From contig JAFQRE010000034.1 in NCBI GenBank assembly GCA_017410245.1, forward strand, positions 1 to 64,000: DNA of 64,000 nt. The letters run 5' to 3'. The notes under the pieces were generated by a model. That model saw only the letters and a list, made by a program, of their open reading frames with translations, was not told the DNA's origin and searched no databases. Each line of letters begins with the position of its first letter. Position 1 is the stretch's first letter. A program made the translations under genes and the position numbers. Below are positions 1 through 7,713 of the stretch, piece after piece. This DNA comes from Bacteroidaceae bacterium. Lineage in GTDB: Bacteria; Bacteroidota; Bacteroidia; Bacteroidales; Barnesiellaceae_A.

Positions 1-97
1 CGCCACTTTCTACTTCTCGGACTACCGCCAACTTGAAACTCATCGGATAGTCGCGTTGCGTTCGCTTGATATACAAGCTTTTACTCTTTTCTTCCAT
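1..97 (-). CDS. IS3-family transposase OrfA, N-terminal fragment (runs off window)
   Basis: The reading frame from ATG at 97 to the window edge gives a 32-residue start of a protein containing KRTQRDYPMSFKLAVVREVE. This resembles the N-terminal helix-turn-helix of OrfA (transposase_8/HTH) proteins of Bacteroidetes IS3 elements, which bind the IS ends. The frame is open to base 1, so the gene continues to the left. The identification rests on resemblance of this short stretch. The position next to a TG...CA-like end at base 139 supports it. Confidence 0.75.
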   Translation of the reverse strand, partial: MEEKSKSLYIKRTQRDYPMSFKLAVVREVESG

Positions 98-139
98 AGC
101 TTTACTTTTTATTGTGTAACGCTATTTTAGGACGGGACA
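1..139 (-). mobile_element. End of an IS3-like insertion sequence (partial)
   Basis: The first 139 bases look like the 5' end of an IS3-family element transcribed leftwards. They hold the start of an OrfA-type transposase gene (codons 1-32 at 97-1). Read inward from base 139, the sequence starts TGTCCCGTCC, fitting the TG...CA terminus typical of IS3 elements. The boundary at 139 is inferred from this TG...CA logic; the other end is outside the window, so inverted repeats and target duplication cannot be checked. The element sits just beyond the terminator of the hydrogenase operon, so it probably does not disrupt a gene here. Confidence 0.65.
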
Positions 140-150
140 TACCATATTAC

Positions 151-184
151 AAAAAAAGCGATGTACAATATAATACATCGCTTT
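151..184 (-). terminator. Terminator of the hyd operon
   Basis: An 11-bp perfect inverted repeat (AAAGCGATGTA / TACATCGCTTT, arms 155-165 and 174-184) with an 8-base loop lies 24 bases past the hydF stop. On the minus strand it is followed by a T run (A151-A157 on the plus strand). This is a classic Rho-independent terminator. The TTTCTTT on the other side could let it work in both directions. Confidence 0.8.
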
Positions 185-207
185 CTTTAAGACTTTCGTA
201 GTAGTTC

Positions 208-1386
208 TCAATACTCTATCCTATCCAATATACCGGTGAGGGCCGCTATGGTGATGCCATAGTTGGTAATGGGTACGGCTTGTATGCGGGCGCGGGCTAT
301 GCGATTGAGCACATGGCGACTATTGAACATACAAGCTCCACAGTGTATGACAAGGTCATAACCGGTGAGGTCTTGCGGAAATTCATTACCCCCCACTACA
401 TCGATGTGCAACGCTCCACCAAATTTCTTACGCAACATGGCAGGCAGTTTCACTCTACCTATATCCTCATTCTGCGGCACATGCGAGCAAGCCTCAGCAA
501 TGAGAATGCGGGCATCGGGACGAAGTGTTTTCAAGGCCTTAGCACCCTCGACAAAGGTTGTTATATCGCCTTTGTAACGGGCAAAAAGTACCGAGAAAGA
601 TGTGAGTCGCGAAGCCTCGGGTTTAAGTTGATATACTGCTTCAAACACTTGCGAGTCGGTGATAATGAGATGCGGGGGTTGAGCCAACGAGGCCAATGCC
701 GCCGGCATACCTTCGGTGGTGCAACTCACTACGGTGCATTGACGATCGAGCAGTTCGCGTATGGTTTGCACTTGGGGCTGAATGAGGCGTCCTTTGGGTG
801 CACTGGCATCTTGCGGCATCACAAGCAGTACGGTGTCACCGGCCTTGACAAGCCCTTGCAAGATGGTGCGTTCCTCACGCTCGCCGGCTTTGGCCAACGC
901 CTCGTACAAGGCGGGTATGCCTTGGCGGGTAACGGCACTGACAGCTATGGGTTGCACGCCAGTGGCTGTTGCTATTGCATCGATGGTACTCGATGCGTGC
1001 TCAATGCGGTCGCTCTGTGCCAATAGTGCTACGATAGGTATTTCGCGAGCCTTAAACTCGGCAATCCATCGCTGCTCCTCAGCATCACACTGCGATGTGA
1101 TGAGCATAACGGCCACATCGGTCTTATCTATCACCTTCACAGTCTGTGCAATGCGCTGCTCGCCCAAGATGCTTGTATCGTCATAACCCGGGGTATCTAT
1201 CAGTACACATGCACCCAACCCGGGCAGCTCGATAGGCTTGTTCACAGGGTCGGTGGTAGTACCGCTCACATCGCTTACTACAGCAATGTTTTGCCCGGTC
1301 AGGGCATTGATAAGCGACGATTTACCACTATTGCAACGGCCGAAAAAGGCTATATGCAGGCGTTCCGATTGGGGTGTCTGTTGCAT
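208..1386 (-). CDS. hydF: [FeFe] hydrogenase H-cluster maturation GTPase HydF
   Basis: 392 residues. HydF is the scaffold on which the 2Fe subcluster made by HydE and HydG is assembled before transfer to apo-hydrogenase. The N-terminal Era/TrmE-like GTPase domain shows the P-loop GRCNSGKSS (about residue 17), a switch TTTDP and the G3-type DTPGYDD. The C-terminal part shows the HydF iron-sulfur ligands as a CSH motif followed about 50 residues later by HCGAC. It is the last gene of the hydA-hydE-hydG-hydF unit, 16 bases after hydG, and a terminator follows. Length and motifs are as expected for the family; nothing looks broken. Confidence 0.95.
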   Translation of the reverse strand: MQQTPQSERLHIAFFGRCNSGKSSLINALTGQNIAVVSDVSGTTTDPVNKPIELPGLGACVLIDTPGYDDTSILGEQRIAQTVKVIDKTDVAVMLITSQCDAEEQRWIAEFKAREIPIVALLAQSDRIEHASSTIDAIATATGVQPIAVSAVTRQGIPALYEALAKAGEREERTILQGLVKAGDTVLLVMPQDASAPKGRLIQPQVQTIRELLDRQCTVVSCTTEGMPAALASLAQPPHLIITDSQVFEAVYQLKPEASRLTSFSVLFARYKGDITTFVEGAKALKTLRPDARILIAEACSHVPQNEDIGRVKLPAMLRKKFGGALHIDVVGGNEFPQDLTGYDLVIHCGACMFNSRHVLNRIARARIQAVPITNYGITIAALTGILDRIEY

Positions 1387-1402
1387 GGCTGTAGGTATTA
1401 TA

Positions 1403-2827
1403 TCAGAAACGGAAGTCGCGCTTACCCTCTACTATCTTCTTCAGGTTTTCGATGGTTATGCCACGCACTTTGTCGGAGGGTATGAGCCTGATTTCACGAT
1501 TAATAATATCCTCGGCCAATTGGCGGGTGCGAGGTGAAGCATAATCCTCGAGATACTCGCGCAGTGTAAACAACGCATTGGGAGCACAACAGTTGCCTAT
1601 GAGTCCGCGCTTTGCCAACGACATGAAGCGGTCGCCGGTGCGTCCCTCGCGATAGCAAGCTGTACAGAAGCTGGGCAGATAGCCAAGTTCGAGCAACCAA
1701 GCCACAATCTCATCGAGTGTGCGATTGTCCGAGATGTCAAATTGAGCCGAGTCCTCGGCATCTTCGATACCCTCGGCATAGCCACCCACCGATGTGCGTG
1801 AGCCACCACTCAACTGTGAAACACCCACGTCAAGAACCAATTCGCGCGAACGTTGCGACTCGCGGGTAGATACAATCATACCGGTATAAGGCACAGCTAT
1901 GCGCAGCACTGCCACTATACGACGGAACACCTCGTCGGTAACAGCATCGGGGAAGTCGGCCGGATCGATGTCATCGGCCGGACGTATGCGAGGCACACTG
2001 ATTGTGTGCGGGCCTACACCATAACAAGCCTCTAAGTGCTCGGCATGCATGAGTATGCCTACAAAGTCGTAACGATAGTTACACAATCCGAAGAGTGCAC
2101 CTATACCCACATCGTCAATGCCACCTTGCATGGCACGGTCCATAGCCTCGGTATGGTATGCCCAATCGCTCTTGGGGCCTGTGGGGTGTAGTTCCTCATA
2201 TACCTTGCGGTTATAGGTCTCTTCAAACAAGATGTAAGTACCTATACCGGCATCGCGCAAGAGGCGATAGTGCTCTACTGTTGTAGCGGCAATATTCACA
2301 TTCACACGGCGTATAGCACCATTTTTGTGATGAATAGAGTAGATGGTATCGATCGACTCCAATACATACTCAATAGGATTTTTGGTAGGGTGCTCACCGG
2401 TCTCCAGCGCAAGGCGTTTGTGTCCCATGTCTTGCAAGGCAATCACTTCGCGACGTATCTCCTCTTGTGTGAGTTTGCGACGCGGAATGGTGCGATTCTT
2501 GGCATGATAGGGACAATATACACAACCGTTTATACAATAATTTGACAAATACAATGGAGCAAACATCACAATACGATTGCCATATATGTGCTGCTTTATC
2601 TCACGAGCCAACGCAAAGATGCGCTCTACAATTTCGGGCTCGTCACACTCCAACAACACCGCAGCCTCGCGGTGTGTAAGACCTTTTCGCTGAGCTGCAC
2701 GCTCTAAGATTTCTTCAACCAGAGCCCTATCATTGCGATGGGCCGCGGCATATTCGAGCGTAGCTCTTATTTCACCATCGTGTATAAACTCTTCGGCACG
2801 AGGTGATTTTACTTGATACTCTGTCAT
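1403..2827 (-). CDS. hydG: [FeFe] hydrogenase maturase HydG (radical SAM tyrosine lyase)
   Basis: 474 residues. HydG cleaves tyrosine to p-cresol plus the CO and CN- ligands of the H-cluster, delivered as an Fe(CO)2CN synthon. The radical-SAM CX3CX2C motif is visible as CINGCVYCPYH (about residues 92-102). The C-terminal second-cluster motif is CTACYREGRTGDRFM followed by a CC pair, which separates HydG from the ThiH branch that lacks it. The start codon overlaps the hydE stop by four bases (ATGA), indicating translational coupling. Confidence 0.96.
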   Translation of the reverse strand: MTEYQVKSPRAEEFIHDGEIRATLEYAAAHRNDRALVEEILERAAQRKGLTHREAAVLLECDEPEIVERIFALAREIKQHIYGNRIVMFAPLYLSNYCINGCVYCPYHAKNRTIPRRKLTQEEIRREVIALQDMGHKRLALETGEHPTKNPIEYVLESIDTIYSIHHKNGAIRRVNVNIAATTVEHYRLLRDAGIGTYILFEETYNRKVYEELHPTGPKSDWAYHTEAMDRAMQGGIDDVGIGALFGLCNYRYDFVGILMHAEHLEACYGVGPHTISVPRIRPADDIDPADFPDAVTDEVFRRIVAVLRIAVPYTGMIVSTRESQRSRELVLDVGVSQLSGGSRTSVGGYAEGIEDAEDSAQFDISDNRTLDEIVAWLLELGYLPSFCTACYREGRTGDRFMSLAKRGLIGNCCAPNALFTLREYLEDYASPRTRQLAEDIINREIRLIPSDKVRGITIENLKKIVEGKRDFRF

Positions 2828-3873
2828 ATCTTTACCTCCTCATTATAGTTACCAATATCGTAACTGATTTCATAATTAATAGTTGAGAGTCGTGCCGCCA
2901 ATTGCCTGAGGCCTTCGGCAGCCTCGGTACCAAAGGCAGCTTTACCCTCGTATATCTCATAGTTACGCCGCACATCGGCGGGCGAAAGATTGGGCATAAT
3001 AACGTTGGCTCCGGCTGCTATACCTTCAATTTGCGCCATTGGCGACAAGGTAGCCAATGCCGTTGTAGAGGGAATGAGTGCATGAGGCAACAGAAGCCGT
3101 ATGATAGATATAAGACGCAAAGTCATCTCGACCGACCCTACCGGATAGTCTCCCAATGGGGTGAGCGAGTGAGGTATGAACGGACCTATACCCACCATTT
3201 GTGGCCGTATCTGCTGCAAGAGCATAAGGTCTTGGACAAGATGCTCTATAGTCTGTCCGGGAGCACCTATCATCATACCCATACCGGTCTGATATCCTAT
3301 TTCTTTGAGAGTTTCGATGCACTCAATTCTGTTCTGCCACGACATATCGGCCGGGTGTAACCGGGCATATAGTTGTGGCGAAGCTGTTTCGTGACGCAAC
3401 AGATAGCGCCTTGCACCGGCCTCGTAGAGTGCACGATACGAGGCCGCCGACCGCTCGCCCAACGATAGTGTTATGGCGCAATCGGGGTACTGTGTGTGTA
3501 TAGTATTGATGAGGGGAACCAAGCGATTGTCGGCAAACGCGCCATCTTCGCCACCCTGCATAACAAAGGTACGGAAACCCAATTGATACCCGGCACTGCA
3601 TGCCGAGAGTATCTGCTCGTCGGTGAGGCGATACCGCTCTACTTGTCGGTTATCGCGACGAATACCACAATAGAAGCAGTTGTTGCGACAATAGTTGCTC
3701 ACCTCGATGAGCCCACGTATATATACACGCCTGCCGAAGTGGCGTTGGGCCACTTCGGCAGCATGTTGTCGTATTGAATTGAACGTAAGTTGGTCGCTCG
3801 ACTCAAGCAGAGAGCGAAGCTCAGCAGCTTCAAGTCGGTGCTCGCATACCAAACGATCAACCAACGCACCCAT
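2824..3873 (-). CDS. hydE: [FeFe] hydrogenase maturase HydE (radical SAM)
   Basis: 349 residues from the chosen ATG at 3873. HydE is a radical-SAM enzyme supplying part of the dithiomethylamine-bridged diiron precursor of the H-cluster. The motif is CRNNCFYCGIRRDN, the BioB/HydE form of CX3CX2C. A frame open upstream to 3975 would overlap hydA heavily and adds a Lys/Thr-rich segment unlike HydE. The ATG at 3873, 14 bases after the hydA stop, gives the usual family length. The 3' end overlaps hydG by four bases. Confidence 0.95.
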   Translation of the reverse strand: MGALVDRLVCEHRLEAAELRSLLESSDQLTFNSIRQHAAEVAQRHFGRRVYIRGLIEVSNYCRNNCFYCGIRRDNRQVERYRLTDEQILSACSAGYQLGFRTFVMQGGEDGAFADNRLVPLINTIHTQYPDCAITLSLGERSAASYRALYEAGARRYLLRHETASPQLYARLHPADMSWQNRIECIETLKEIGYQTGMGMMIGAPGQTIEHLVQDLMLLQQIRPQMVGIGPFIPHSLTPLGDYPVGSVEMTLRLISIIRLLLPHALIPSTTALATLSPMAQIEGIAAGANVIMPNLSPADVRRNYEIYEGKAAFGTEAAEGLRQLAARLSTINYEISYDIGNYNEEVKI

Positions 3874-3886
3874 AGTGAAGATGCGT

Positions 3887-5326
3887 TTATCGTTTTTGCA
3901 ATTCTTTGTTGTAAGTCTGACGTGCTTTGTCGTAAACCTCGTGGTTGGCAGGTCCTGAGATACAACCGCCCTCACAAGCCATTACCTCAATAAATTGTAC
4001 GGGAGCCTTGCCGGTCTTGCCATAAGCGCGCAAGAGGGCAACATTCTTCTTGGTAAGGTTGGCTACCAACGTTGCCGAGAATGTAAAGCTACCGTTAATT
4101 TCGTTCAATACAGCTTGAGTAACACCATTGGTTTGTGCAAAGCCGTGAGCAAACTTGCTCGAAGATACAGGAATGTCGAATACATGTTGTTCGCCCATTT
4201 CAATACCCAGACCATCGAGTACCGAGTGCATCTCTTCGAATGTCATTACATAGCTTACCAAGTCGTCACGACGAGCCTCCTTGCGCTTAGCAATACAAGG
4301 ACCTACAAAGACGAGCTTAGCATCGGGATACTTCTCACGAGCAATGAGAGCTGTGTAATACATAGGAGAGCGAGTGCTCGAAATATATTTTTTCAAGTCG
4401 GGAGCATGTTTCTCGGCCATCTCGATATAGGCGGGACAGCAAGATGTAGTCATGAAAGGAGCACCCTCTTCAAGACGCTCTTTCAACTCGGCACTCTCCA
4501 AGCGAGTAGTCTCCTCGGCACCTTGAGCCACCTCGATAACATCGGTAAAACCAACTGCCTTGATTGCACCATAAACTTGCTCGGCAGGAACATTGTATTG
4601 AGCCAAAATAGCGGGAGCTACCATAGCTACAACTTTCTCGCCACGACGTATGCTTTGCAATACATCAAATACTTGCGAAATCTCAAATATAGCGCCGAAA
4701 GGACAGCTATTGAGACACTTACCACAATATATACACTTGCTCTCGTCGATATGCTCTACGCCATATTGGTCTTTGGTAATAGCACCAACAGGACAAGCCT
4801 CCTCACAAGGAACAGGTATATAAACGATAGCATGATAGGGACATGCCTCGAAGCACTTACCGCAGCTGATACAATCGTTGTGGTTGATGCGACCTTGACT
4901 TGTGTAGGGGTCAAACTCGATAGCATTCTTGGGACAAGCATGCGAACAAGCACGAGCCACACAACCGCGACACAAGTTGGTAATATCATAGTTGATGCGA
5001 ACGCACGAAGAACAAGCCTCGTCAATCACACACATGATATTGTCTTTGATTTTTTCACGCTCCATGGCACGACGTGCATAGTCGCTGAGAGGTGTCAGTT
5101 CATCGGTCTCATCGGTCATGTCATAGCCCAAGAGGGGGAGTGATTTATACTTCCACACTGCACGCTCTTTGTGAATACAACAACGTCCACGTACTTGTGC
5201 ATTGCGGGGACTTAACTCAATAGGTAGTCGGTCGATCTTTTCAACCAACTCTCCGTCTTTCCATAGTTTAATCAGATTTGTCAGCAATTTATGTCTGACA
5301 ATCATTACGTTATTTTTAATAGCCAT
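3887..5326 (-). CDS. hydA: Monomeric [FeFe] hydrogenase, group B-like
   Basis: 479 residues. Catalyses reversible H2 formation with ferredoxin-type electron donors, probably in the cytosol since no signal peptide is seen. An N-terminal region (about residues 95-215) carries three Cys-rich 4Fe-4S blocks (CRGCVARACSHACP, CISCGKCFEACP, CIYCGKCLNSCP). The H-cluster ligands are in TSCCPAYIEM, VGPCIAKRKE and EVMACEGGCISG. The second motif begins with GPC rather than the MPC of classical group A enzymes, and this form is typical of the group B enzymes common in gut Bacteroidetes. It is first in an operon with all three maturases, so the unit should make active enzyme by itself. A fermentative electron-sink role is inference. 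Confidence 0.93.
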   Translation of the reverse strand: MAIKNNVMIVRHKLLTNLIKLWKDGELVEKIDRLPIELSPRNAQVRGRCCIHKERAVWKYKSLPLLGYDMTDETDELTPLSDYARRAMEREKIKDNIMCVIDEACSSCVRINYDITNLCRGCVARACSHACPKNAIEFDPYTSQGRINHNDCISCGKCFEACPYHAIVYIPVPCEEACPVGAITKDQYGVEHIDESKCIYCGKCLNSCPFGAIFEISQVFDVLQSIRRGEKVVAMVAPAILAQYNVPAEQVYGAIKAVGFTDVIEVAQGAEETTRLESAELKERLEEGAPFMTTSCCPAYIEMAEKHAPDLKKYISSTRSPMYYTALIAREKYPDAKLVFVGPCIAKRKEARRDDLVSYVMTFEEMHSVLDGLGIEMGEQHVFDIPVSSSKFAHGFAQTNGVTQAVLNEINGSFTFSATLVANLTKKNVALLRAYGKTGKAPVQFIEVMACEGGCISGPANHEVYDKARQTYNKELQKR

Positions 5327-5357
5327 AACTTAAGATAAGGTTATTCTCTTTCAAGTT

Positions 5358-5388
5358 GCAAAGATAACCTTTTTTCGTCGTTTTACAG
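5358..5388 (-). promoter_or_regulatory. Promoter of the hyd operon
   Basis: On the minus strand TATCTTTGC (5366 to 5358) matches the Bacteroidetes -7 box TAnnTTTG exactly. A CTG at 5388-5386, 19 bases upstream, is a two-of-three match to the -33 TTG. The predicted transcript starts near 5351, giving hydA a leader of about 25 bases. Confidence 0.6.
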
Positions 5389-5468
5389 CCATAAAAAGCT
5401 AAAAATATTATCGTCAAACAAAAATTTAATACAAGAGCGCGTAGAGTGCAATCTTTTTTGCTTATCAC

Positions 5469-5500
5469 TTGGGATATTGACGGCTAAAATGTATCTTTGC
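5469..5500 (+). promoter_or_regulatory. Promoter of the rluA-type operon
   Basis: TTG at 5469-5471 and TATCTTTGC at 5492-5500, spaced by 20 bases, fit the Bacteroidetes -33/-7 consensus. Transcription should start near 5507, 15 bases before the ATG at 5522. This rules out the longer TTG-initiated frame that begins at 5477. Confidence 0.75.
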
Positions 5501-5521
5501 ACGATATTATATAATAGAGAT

Positions 5522-6436
5522 ATGAAACAACCACAGAGACACAATACATCTCACCGACAAGATAAGGAATATACCTATCATGTAGAGAACGACTGCATAC
5601 TTCTCGATTTTCTTTTGGCCACACTCAAAGACAAGTCACGCACCACTATTAAGTCGTACTTGGGGCACCGTCAAGTTGCAGTAAATGATATGCCCACTAC
5701 TCAATTCAACACTCCCTTGCATCGTGGCGACCGCGTTAAGATCAATTTCACCACCGGTTACAAGCAATTTCGTCATCGTCGCCTGCGCATCATCTTTGAG
5801 GACGAGTTTCTCATTGTTATCGACAAGGGCTACGGACTATTATCGATGGCTACCAAAAACGAGAAGACCGAGACAGCCTATCGCATCGTGAGCGACTACG
5901 TAAAAACCAACGATCCAGAGGGACACATCTTTATTGTGCATCGTCTCGACCGCGATACATCGGGTGTGATGATCTTTGCCAAACGACAACGCATACAAGA
6001 GATGTTGCAACGCAACTGGAACGAGGCTGTAATAGAGCGCAAGTACACAGCTGTTGTTGAGGGTGAGATATCGCCAGCCACGGGAGAGGTAAAATCGTAT
6101 TTGAAAGAGAATGCCGCCATGCAGGTATATTCGACCAACAACCCCGAAGAGGGACAGCTTGCCATCACCCGCTACAAGACTATTGCCTCTAATGGTCGCT
6201 TCTCGTTGGTAGAGCTTCAATTGGAAACAGGCCGAAAGAACCAAATACGTGTACACATGCACGACTTGAAGCACCCCATTATCGGCGACCGCAAGTATGG
6301 GTCGATATGCAATCCCATAGGACGTGTGGCTCTTCATGCCACCTCATTGCGATTTAAGCACCCCATTACAGGTCAGATGCTGCACTTCGAGTCTATCGTA
6401 CCCGAAAAATTTGAATATATCGTAAAAGAAAAATAA
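5522..6436 (+). CDS. RluA-family 23S rRNA/tRNA pseudouridine synthase
   Basis: 304 residues. Isomerises specific uridines in structured RNA to pseudouridine. An S4-like RNA-binding segment occupies roughly residues 25-85 and the catalytic domain follows. The family motif HRLDRDTSG is present, with the catalytic Asp at about residue 143, as is the later RKNQIRVHM motif. The start was placed at 5522 because the promoter lies within the longer frame. The protein is of the RluA/C/D class, but the target nucleotide cannot be read from sequence. It leads a plus-strand run with short gaps through 9939. Confidence 0.9.
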   Translation: MKQPQRHNTSHRQDKEYTYHVENDCILLDFLLATLKDKSRTTIKSYLGHRQVAVNDMPTTQFNTPLHRGDRVKINFTTGYKQFRHRRLRIIFEDEFLIVIDKGYGLLSMATKNEKTETAYRIVSDYVKTNDPEGHIFIVHRLDRDTSGVMIFAKRQRIQEMLQRNWNEAVIERKYTAVVEGEISPATGEVKSYLKENAAMQVYSTNNPEEGQLAITRYKTIASNGRFSLVELQLETGRKNQIRVHMHDLKHPIIGDRKYGSICNPIGRVALHATSLRFKHPITGQMLHFESIVPEKFEYIVKEK

Positions 6437-6462
6437 TCATCATAAAACAAAATCTTAAAATC

Positions 6463-6957
6463 ATGTTACAACGTGTACAATCGCTATACTTGCTTTGCTC
6501 TATAGTATTTTTGGCTATTTTTGCCTTCACCCCCTATTTCAACATCACAACTAACGTGGGCACATACGAGTTGGACTGTATGGGTATAACTTTGAGTATG
6601 CTTCCCGAAATAGCAACCGGCACTGCTGTTATCACAGCATCGAGCAACTATATTGTAGCCATTATTACAGCCCTCATAGCTATCATGAGCGCCATTACCA
6701 TCTTCTTGTATAAGAACCGCAACAAACAGATATTGATATGCCGCGTGAACATATTGTTCTATATCACAATGTTTGTAGTAATGGGAATATTGGTTTACAA
6801 CAACTACACACTCTTGCAAGGTACAGCATTGAAACCTACAAGCTACCTGATGTTTCCCATCTGCGCACTCATCACCAACTGCTTGGCAATGGGAGCTATC
6901 AACAAAGATGAGCAAATGGTGCGCGACAGCGAACGCATGTGGACTCGTAATCGTTAA
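6463..6957 (+). CDS. DUF4293 family membrane protein
   Basis: 164 residues with four hydrophobic segments, starting MLQRVQSLYLL. This opening and the four-helix pattern match DUF4293, a family of unknown function found in Bacteroidetes. The protein should be in the inner membrane. It lies 26 bases after the pseudouridine synthase and 27 before the MgtC-like gene, so co-transcription is likely. No catalytic motif is visible. Confidence 0.8.
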   Translation: MLQRVQSLYLLCSIVFLAIFAFTPYFNITTNVGTYELDCMGITLSMLPEIATGTAVITASSNYIVAIITALIAIMSAITIFLYKNRNKQILICRVNILFYITMFVVMGILVYNNYTLLQGTALKPTSYLMFPICALITNCLAMGAINKDEQMVRDSERMWTRNR

Positions 6958-6984
6958 TCATACACACCAACCACTCCCTACAAG

Positions 6985-7707
6985 ATGATGTCTCTTATAG
7001 AACAATTTAACAACCTGATGACTGCTACCGATGTAACAACCGGCAGCGCAATTTGCAAATTGGTTGTAAGCGCCTTGCTGGGTGGAGCAATAGGCTTTGA
7101 GCGCAAGCGCAAAGGCCAGATTGCCGGCTCACGCACCTTTGCGCTTATCTCTATGGGAGCAACTTTGGCCATGCTTGTTTCTTGTGCCATACCGCAGCTA
7201 TTCAGCCACCTCGACAACGGAGGCGATCCGGCACGTATAGCCGCACAGGTAATCAGCGGTATTGGCTTCTTGGGAGCCGGAGCTATCATTCAAACCAAAG
7301 CCTCGGTACGCGGACTCACAACCGCAGCCGGCATTTGGGTTTCGGCAGGATTGGGACTTGCAGTAGGCATAGGATTGTATGTCATAGCATTTGTGGCTAT
7401 GATACTTATCCTCATCACGCTGGTGGTAATAAACAATATAGAAGCACGCTTCAACCTCGAGTGGGAGAGCCATATCATCAACATCAAGATACCTCTCATC
7501 ATCGAGTCGATAGATGCCTACCGTAGCATATTTGAACAACACGGAGTGAAACTGCACGAATGGTATATTGATGCTGATTATAACCGTCCGGCAACGAGCA
7601 TTGACTTTGTAGTACAAATTCGCGAAAATGCCGATATACTCAAGCTTTTTGCAGCCATGCAGCAAGTATATCCCACCAACAACATATCACTGCAAAACGA
7701 AATATAA
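6985..7707 (+). CDS. MgtC/SapB family membrane protein
   Basis: 240 residues. The N-terminal half has four or five transmembrane helices with the MgtC signature region GGAIGFERKRKGQIAG and RTFALISMGA, then GIGFLGAGAII. The C-terminal half looks like the soluble ACT-like domain of MgtC relatives. MgtC proteins affect Mg2+ homeostasis and F-ATPase in intracellular pathogens; in a commensal the role is uncertain. An alternative ATG three bases downstream (6988) cannot be excluded. It is followed six bases later by an antiporter gene, which fits an ion-homeostasis operon. Confidence 0.85.
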   Translation: MMSLIEQFNNLMTATDVTTGSAICKLVVSALLGGAIGFERKRKGQIAGSRTFALISMGATLAMLVSCAIPQLFSHLDNGGDPARIAAQVISGIGFLGAGAIIQTKASVRGLTTAAGIWVSAGLGLAVGIGLYVIAFVAMILILITLVVINNIEARFNLEWESHIINIKIPLIIESIDAYRSIFEQHGVKLHEWYIDADYNRPATSIDFVVQIRENADILKLFAAMQQVYPTNNISLQNEI

Positions 7708-7713
7708 TAAACC

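Noticed and set aside
3874-3975. Upstream extension of hydE
   Set aside because: It would overlap the end of hydA by about 90 bases and adds a segment not seen in HydE. The ATG at 3873 gives the normal length.
3995-5143. Plus-strand 382-codon frame opposite hydA
   Set aside because: It is the antisense shadow of the hydrogenase gene, whose Fe-S motifs are unambiguous.
5477-5521. TTG start for the pseudouridine synthase
   Set aside because: The promoter -7 box lies at 5492-5500, inside this extension, so it cannot be in the mRNA.
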